DNA of 64,000 nucleotides, taken from Omphiscola glabra (taxonomy: Eukaryota > Mollusca > Gastropoda > Lymnaeidae). Location of the stretch: contig OZ024810.1 in NCBI GenBank assembly GCA_964017045.1, forward strand, positions 14,575,204 through 14,639,203, read 5' to 3'. Shown here in pieces: positions 61,137 through 64,000 of the stretch (within the stretch, counting starts at the first letter, position 1; every line of letters starts with the position of its first letter). The translations under genes and the position numbers were made by a program. Under the pieces are notes generated by a model that was given only the letters and a program-made list of their open reading frames with translations, was not told the DNA's origin and ran no database searches.

Positions 61137-62193
61137 TAGTCGCATAGCCAGGGGTTGCGGAGCGGCACCAGTAGACATCATCTCCGGGCTGACACCAAAT
61201 TAAACAAAAATGCACAACCGATTTTTATAAAAGGATAACTGATAACACGTACATTTTACAAACCAATCCAAGTGACACGGTGACTGATATTGAGTTTAAT
61301 CTAGTGATTGACAGTTTCGCAGCTTTAAAGATAAGGAAAGAAAAATTTTAAATAAAGTAAATTGAATTTAAAAATTACTATAACTTAACGTTGTTACAGT
61401 TCTTAAAAACATTTACATCCTGACAATCAATTAATTTGTGTGTTTTTTTTTGTTTTTTTTTGTTCTTGGCATTGCTATAGTGTGGATTTATTTTAACAAG
61501 AAGAAATGCTTAGTGGAAGTGGAGGGAAAGGGGTTGACATCATTTTGACTAGATGCAGACCTTAAATGTCTTGTATTCGTCTAGCCCAGTGGTTCTCAGC
61601 CCCTTAACACAGTTCATCATGTTGTGGCGACCCCCAATCACAAAATAAATTTCGTTGCTACTTCATAACTGTAGAGTACATGTGTTTTTCGATGTTCTTA
61701 GGCGACCCCAGGGAAACGGTCGTTCGACCCCCAAAGGGGTCGTGACCCACAGGTTGAGGACCTTTGATGTCAGATGCTTACTGGTTGGAGATTATTTTCT
61801 CTCACTTCGTCACACGGACTAGTCCAACTGATACCAATGCACCAAATACTGTATATCGTGTTGCACGCGATACGTTTATTAGCATTAATTCAATTCGTTC
61901 AACAAATCAAAGTGGTTCCCTAACAATACATCCAGCCGAAAGCCTCAACTCACAAAACAAGCCACACCGTGAATATCCTACAACGGCCATCCACCCACAG
62001 CAACAACAACAAAACTAACGCGTCATTTCCACTTACCCAAATACGTCACAAAAATCTCATACAATAGATACTGCTACACATATAATCTCTACACTAAATA
62101 TTTTTTCCATACCAAACATAACAACAGTGATTCTCATTCTCTTGACACATGAGTTTGCCGCACCGTTTGACACCAACCCTAGCTACACCACTG
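61137..62193. mobile_element. hAT-like element, about 1.06 kb, with 8-bp target duplication
   Basis: GATCAGAC flanks both sides (61129-61136 and 62194-62201). The ends TAGTCGCATAGCCAGG and CCTAGCTACACCACTG are imperfect inverted repeats of the CAGTGGCGTAGC type. No transposase is readable. A second MITE (61587-61766) is nested inside. Confidence 0.7.
61587..61766. mobile_element. hAT MITE nested in the 61137-62193 element
   Basis: CAGTGGTTCTCAGCCCCTTA at the left and GGTTGAGGACCTTTG at the right. The interior is the reverse-oriented relative of 54075-54253 (GTTGTGGCGACCCCCAATCA). Ends are partly eroded. Confidence 0.65.
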
Positions 62194-62201
62194 GATCAGA
62201 C

Positions 62202-63652
62202 TATACATTTTTATTAAATTATTGTTAACAAATTTATATTAAATTGTATTCGTATATGAGAGAAGTACATTATTTTGAAGAAATGATTTTACTTTCTAAT
62301 TCAATGTAACGAAATAAAAAATATTGTCAAGTTCTCAGTTTACCAAACACAATAAAACATCACGATTTCTTACCTTCGTTATCAGAAAAATTCAACGTAC
62401 TTAAGTCTTTAAAAATCACCCCGTGCTAACACTGGGCATGACTGTCATAACTCAACTATCAAAATTTTGTTAGATAAAGTAGACTCAATAATTCTCGGTT
62501 TTCCCCGATCTATTTATTGCAAACAGCACACAATGGCGGAAATAAAGAATTCGGGTTTTCCCATGACTCTAAAAAAAATTAAATTTAGTTTTTTTTTCCC
62601 TGAAAAAGTATGATGTGTTTCAGGCAGAAAACCCAAGAGGCAACCGAGTATTTCTAGCTTTTCCTTAATTCCTGGACATTACGTATTTTACGGATTTTTA
62701 AAATGGAATTTTACGTGGCCATGGACACCCACATAAAAATTAGCAGGCCTGGGAGGGAGGGGGTGGCAGGTGGTTTGTCTGTTATGTACGCCTTTGGGGG
62801 GGGGGGGCTTTGATGGATAATAATGAATGTCATTTATAATAAGATGACTCACGTAACGCATTGTCTGAAAGTTAAATTGTCCCTAATTAATTAACAAGTT
62901 AACATTCAATTGTAATGTCTCTAGTAACATCGAAAAGATTTTCTAATTTTGTAATTTAGTCACAAAACTTGCCCCCACCCTTTTTCCCCCATAGTGCTTT
63001 ATTTTGGATGCTTATTCTCATTGCTTTTTTAAAAAAAAAATTAGATTCTACTCCATGTTTTAATTAACCTATAATGGCTATTTAACAAGCCACCCTTCCT
63101 AGCGAATTCAGGGTAATATCTTTTTTTTTTTTTAAACATTTATACTTTGAATTTATAATAATGGCTACGAAGTCAAAATTTAGAGACCAGGCTGTGGTAA
63201 ATTCAAACGAGTAGTGTTATTGTTGGAACTAACAAGATCTTAGTACCTACTGTTAAACAATTCATTCTGAAAAAAAAGCCCACACTTCCAGTTGTCTGAA
63301 AAATAAATAACAACATAGTGATGACCCACCCCACCACACTTGCAACAAAGAAGACGAGTTAACAAGTGCCCCCCCCCCCCCACAACCTCAGTTACTACAT
63401 CGCAGGTAGGTTTTTTTTTTTTTTAAATGCTTTTTATTGTGTACTGTTATTGTACCACTCAAGATGGCTTCTTGCCAACACTTTCGTTGTTTCGCTGCGT
63501 CATTTTTTTCCAGATTTTTCCCATGCTTTTGTTTCGTTCATTTCCTTTATATAATATATGCGAGACGAAGGCAAGATCCCAGGCTAGCGATTTAGCCCCA
63601 ATTCGCATTTAGTTATATATGTTAAAGCATGTGTTGGTGAATTTTATGAGTA
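62202..63652. other. No gene seen
   Basis: Homopolymer-rich spacer. 63460-63560 carries a GGCTTCTTGCCAACACTTTCG motif that also occurs near 34590, so part of it is a dispersed repeat. Confidence 0.45.
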
Positions 63653-63660
63653 CATCAATA

Positions 63661-63841
63661 CAGTGGGGTAGCGAGCTTAACTCGCGCCCGGGGCACAATA
63701 CCTTTTTAGCGCCCCCCAATACCTTTTTAGCGCCCCCTATTCGAAAACCATACAATATTATAGTAAAATATACCATTTGGCGTCCCATTGTGAGTAGCGC
63801 CCGGGGCATGATCCCCCCTTGCCCCCCTCACTACGCCACTG
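63661..63841. mobile_element. hAT MITE with perfect 8-bp target duplication
   Basis: Ends CAGTGGGGTAGCGAG and CTCACTACGCCACTG form inverted repeats, and both flanks are CATCAATA (63653-63660 and 63842-63849). 181 bp. It contains a short internal duplication of AATACCTTTTTAGCGCCCCC. Confidence 0.85.
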
Positions 63842-64000
63842 CATCAATAGCTCAAAAGCCCAATTCGTTAAACATCATAGAACTAATGTCAGTCCTTTTT
63901 ACATCCAATGATGTACACATGTTGTGTATTCAATTTAAACTCTTTAAATGTCCATAACAAAATATTTTTATGTTATAATTGTATTTCTGCCATCAGATAA

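Overview
The window reads as AT-rich animal DNA, most likely from a gastropod mollusc (heterobranch or freshwater snail type). The evidence is split genes with GT-AG introns, abundant micro- and minisatellites, hAT-type MITEs, decayed non-LTR retrotransposons, and a local cluster of AIG1/GIMAP-type GTPases. This family is known to be expanded in snails and linked to immunity. The species assignment is an inference; no search was run.

Five AIG1 GTPase genes are present, in two structural classes. Class A is two long multi-exon genes on the minus strand. Gene A1 (16600 to 6835) can be joined in phase through 12 exons into a 961-residue protein. Gene A2 (38389 to 26363) has 11 matching exons. 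In both, about 400 residues of helical, armadillo/HEAT-like repeats are spliced in frame to the AIG1 GTPase, followed by a long charged coiled coil. Internal exon lengths match almost exactly between the copies, and a non-coding flank is also duplicated (2668-4660 and 17668-20450), so the pair arose by tandem duplication of a unit of about 15 kb. A1 looks intact and ends in a CaaX prenylation box. A2 has an extra base in an 8-nt homopolymer of exon 3, and a stop codon just before a CaaX box that is still readable.

Class B is three compact genes with one coding exon each: B1 (45442 to 44138, minus), B2 (49428 to 50744, plus) and B3 (60968 to 59664, minus). The GTPase sits at the extreme N-terminus, then a coiled coil and a short C-terminal hydrophobic or amphipathic segment (absent in this form from B2). 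In each, a 3' splice site lies at or just upstream of the start codon, so a 5' non-coding leader exon is expected.

Layout: 0.66-2.35 kb is a large palindromic repeat; 2.67-4.66 kb is the duplicated flank; 5.15-5.45 kb is a 73-bp minisatellite; 6.8-17.0 kb is gene A1 with its TATA promoter, with repeats and a retroelement fragment in its introns; 17.67-20.45 kb is the second flank copy; 21.7-22.9 kb holds non-LTR remnants; 26.3-38.8 kb is gene A2, with a 580-bp tetranucleotide array in its largest intron; 38.8-44.1 kb is gene-free with a 55-bp minisatellite; 44.1-50.7 kb holds divergent B1 and B2 with MITEs between; 50.7-59.6 kb is gene-free with minisatellites and a hAT MITE; 59.6-61.0 kb is B3; 61.1-63.9 kb holds nested hAT-like elements.

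The most notable content is the spliced ARM-like/AIG1 architecture in two tandem copies, one apparently decaying, beside ordinary AIG1 genes. Three kinds of C-terminus occur in the cluster: CaaX, amphipathic/hydrophobic tail, and basic tail.
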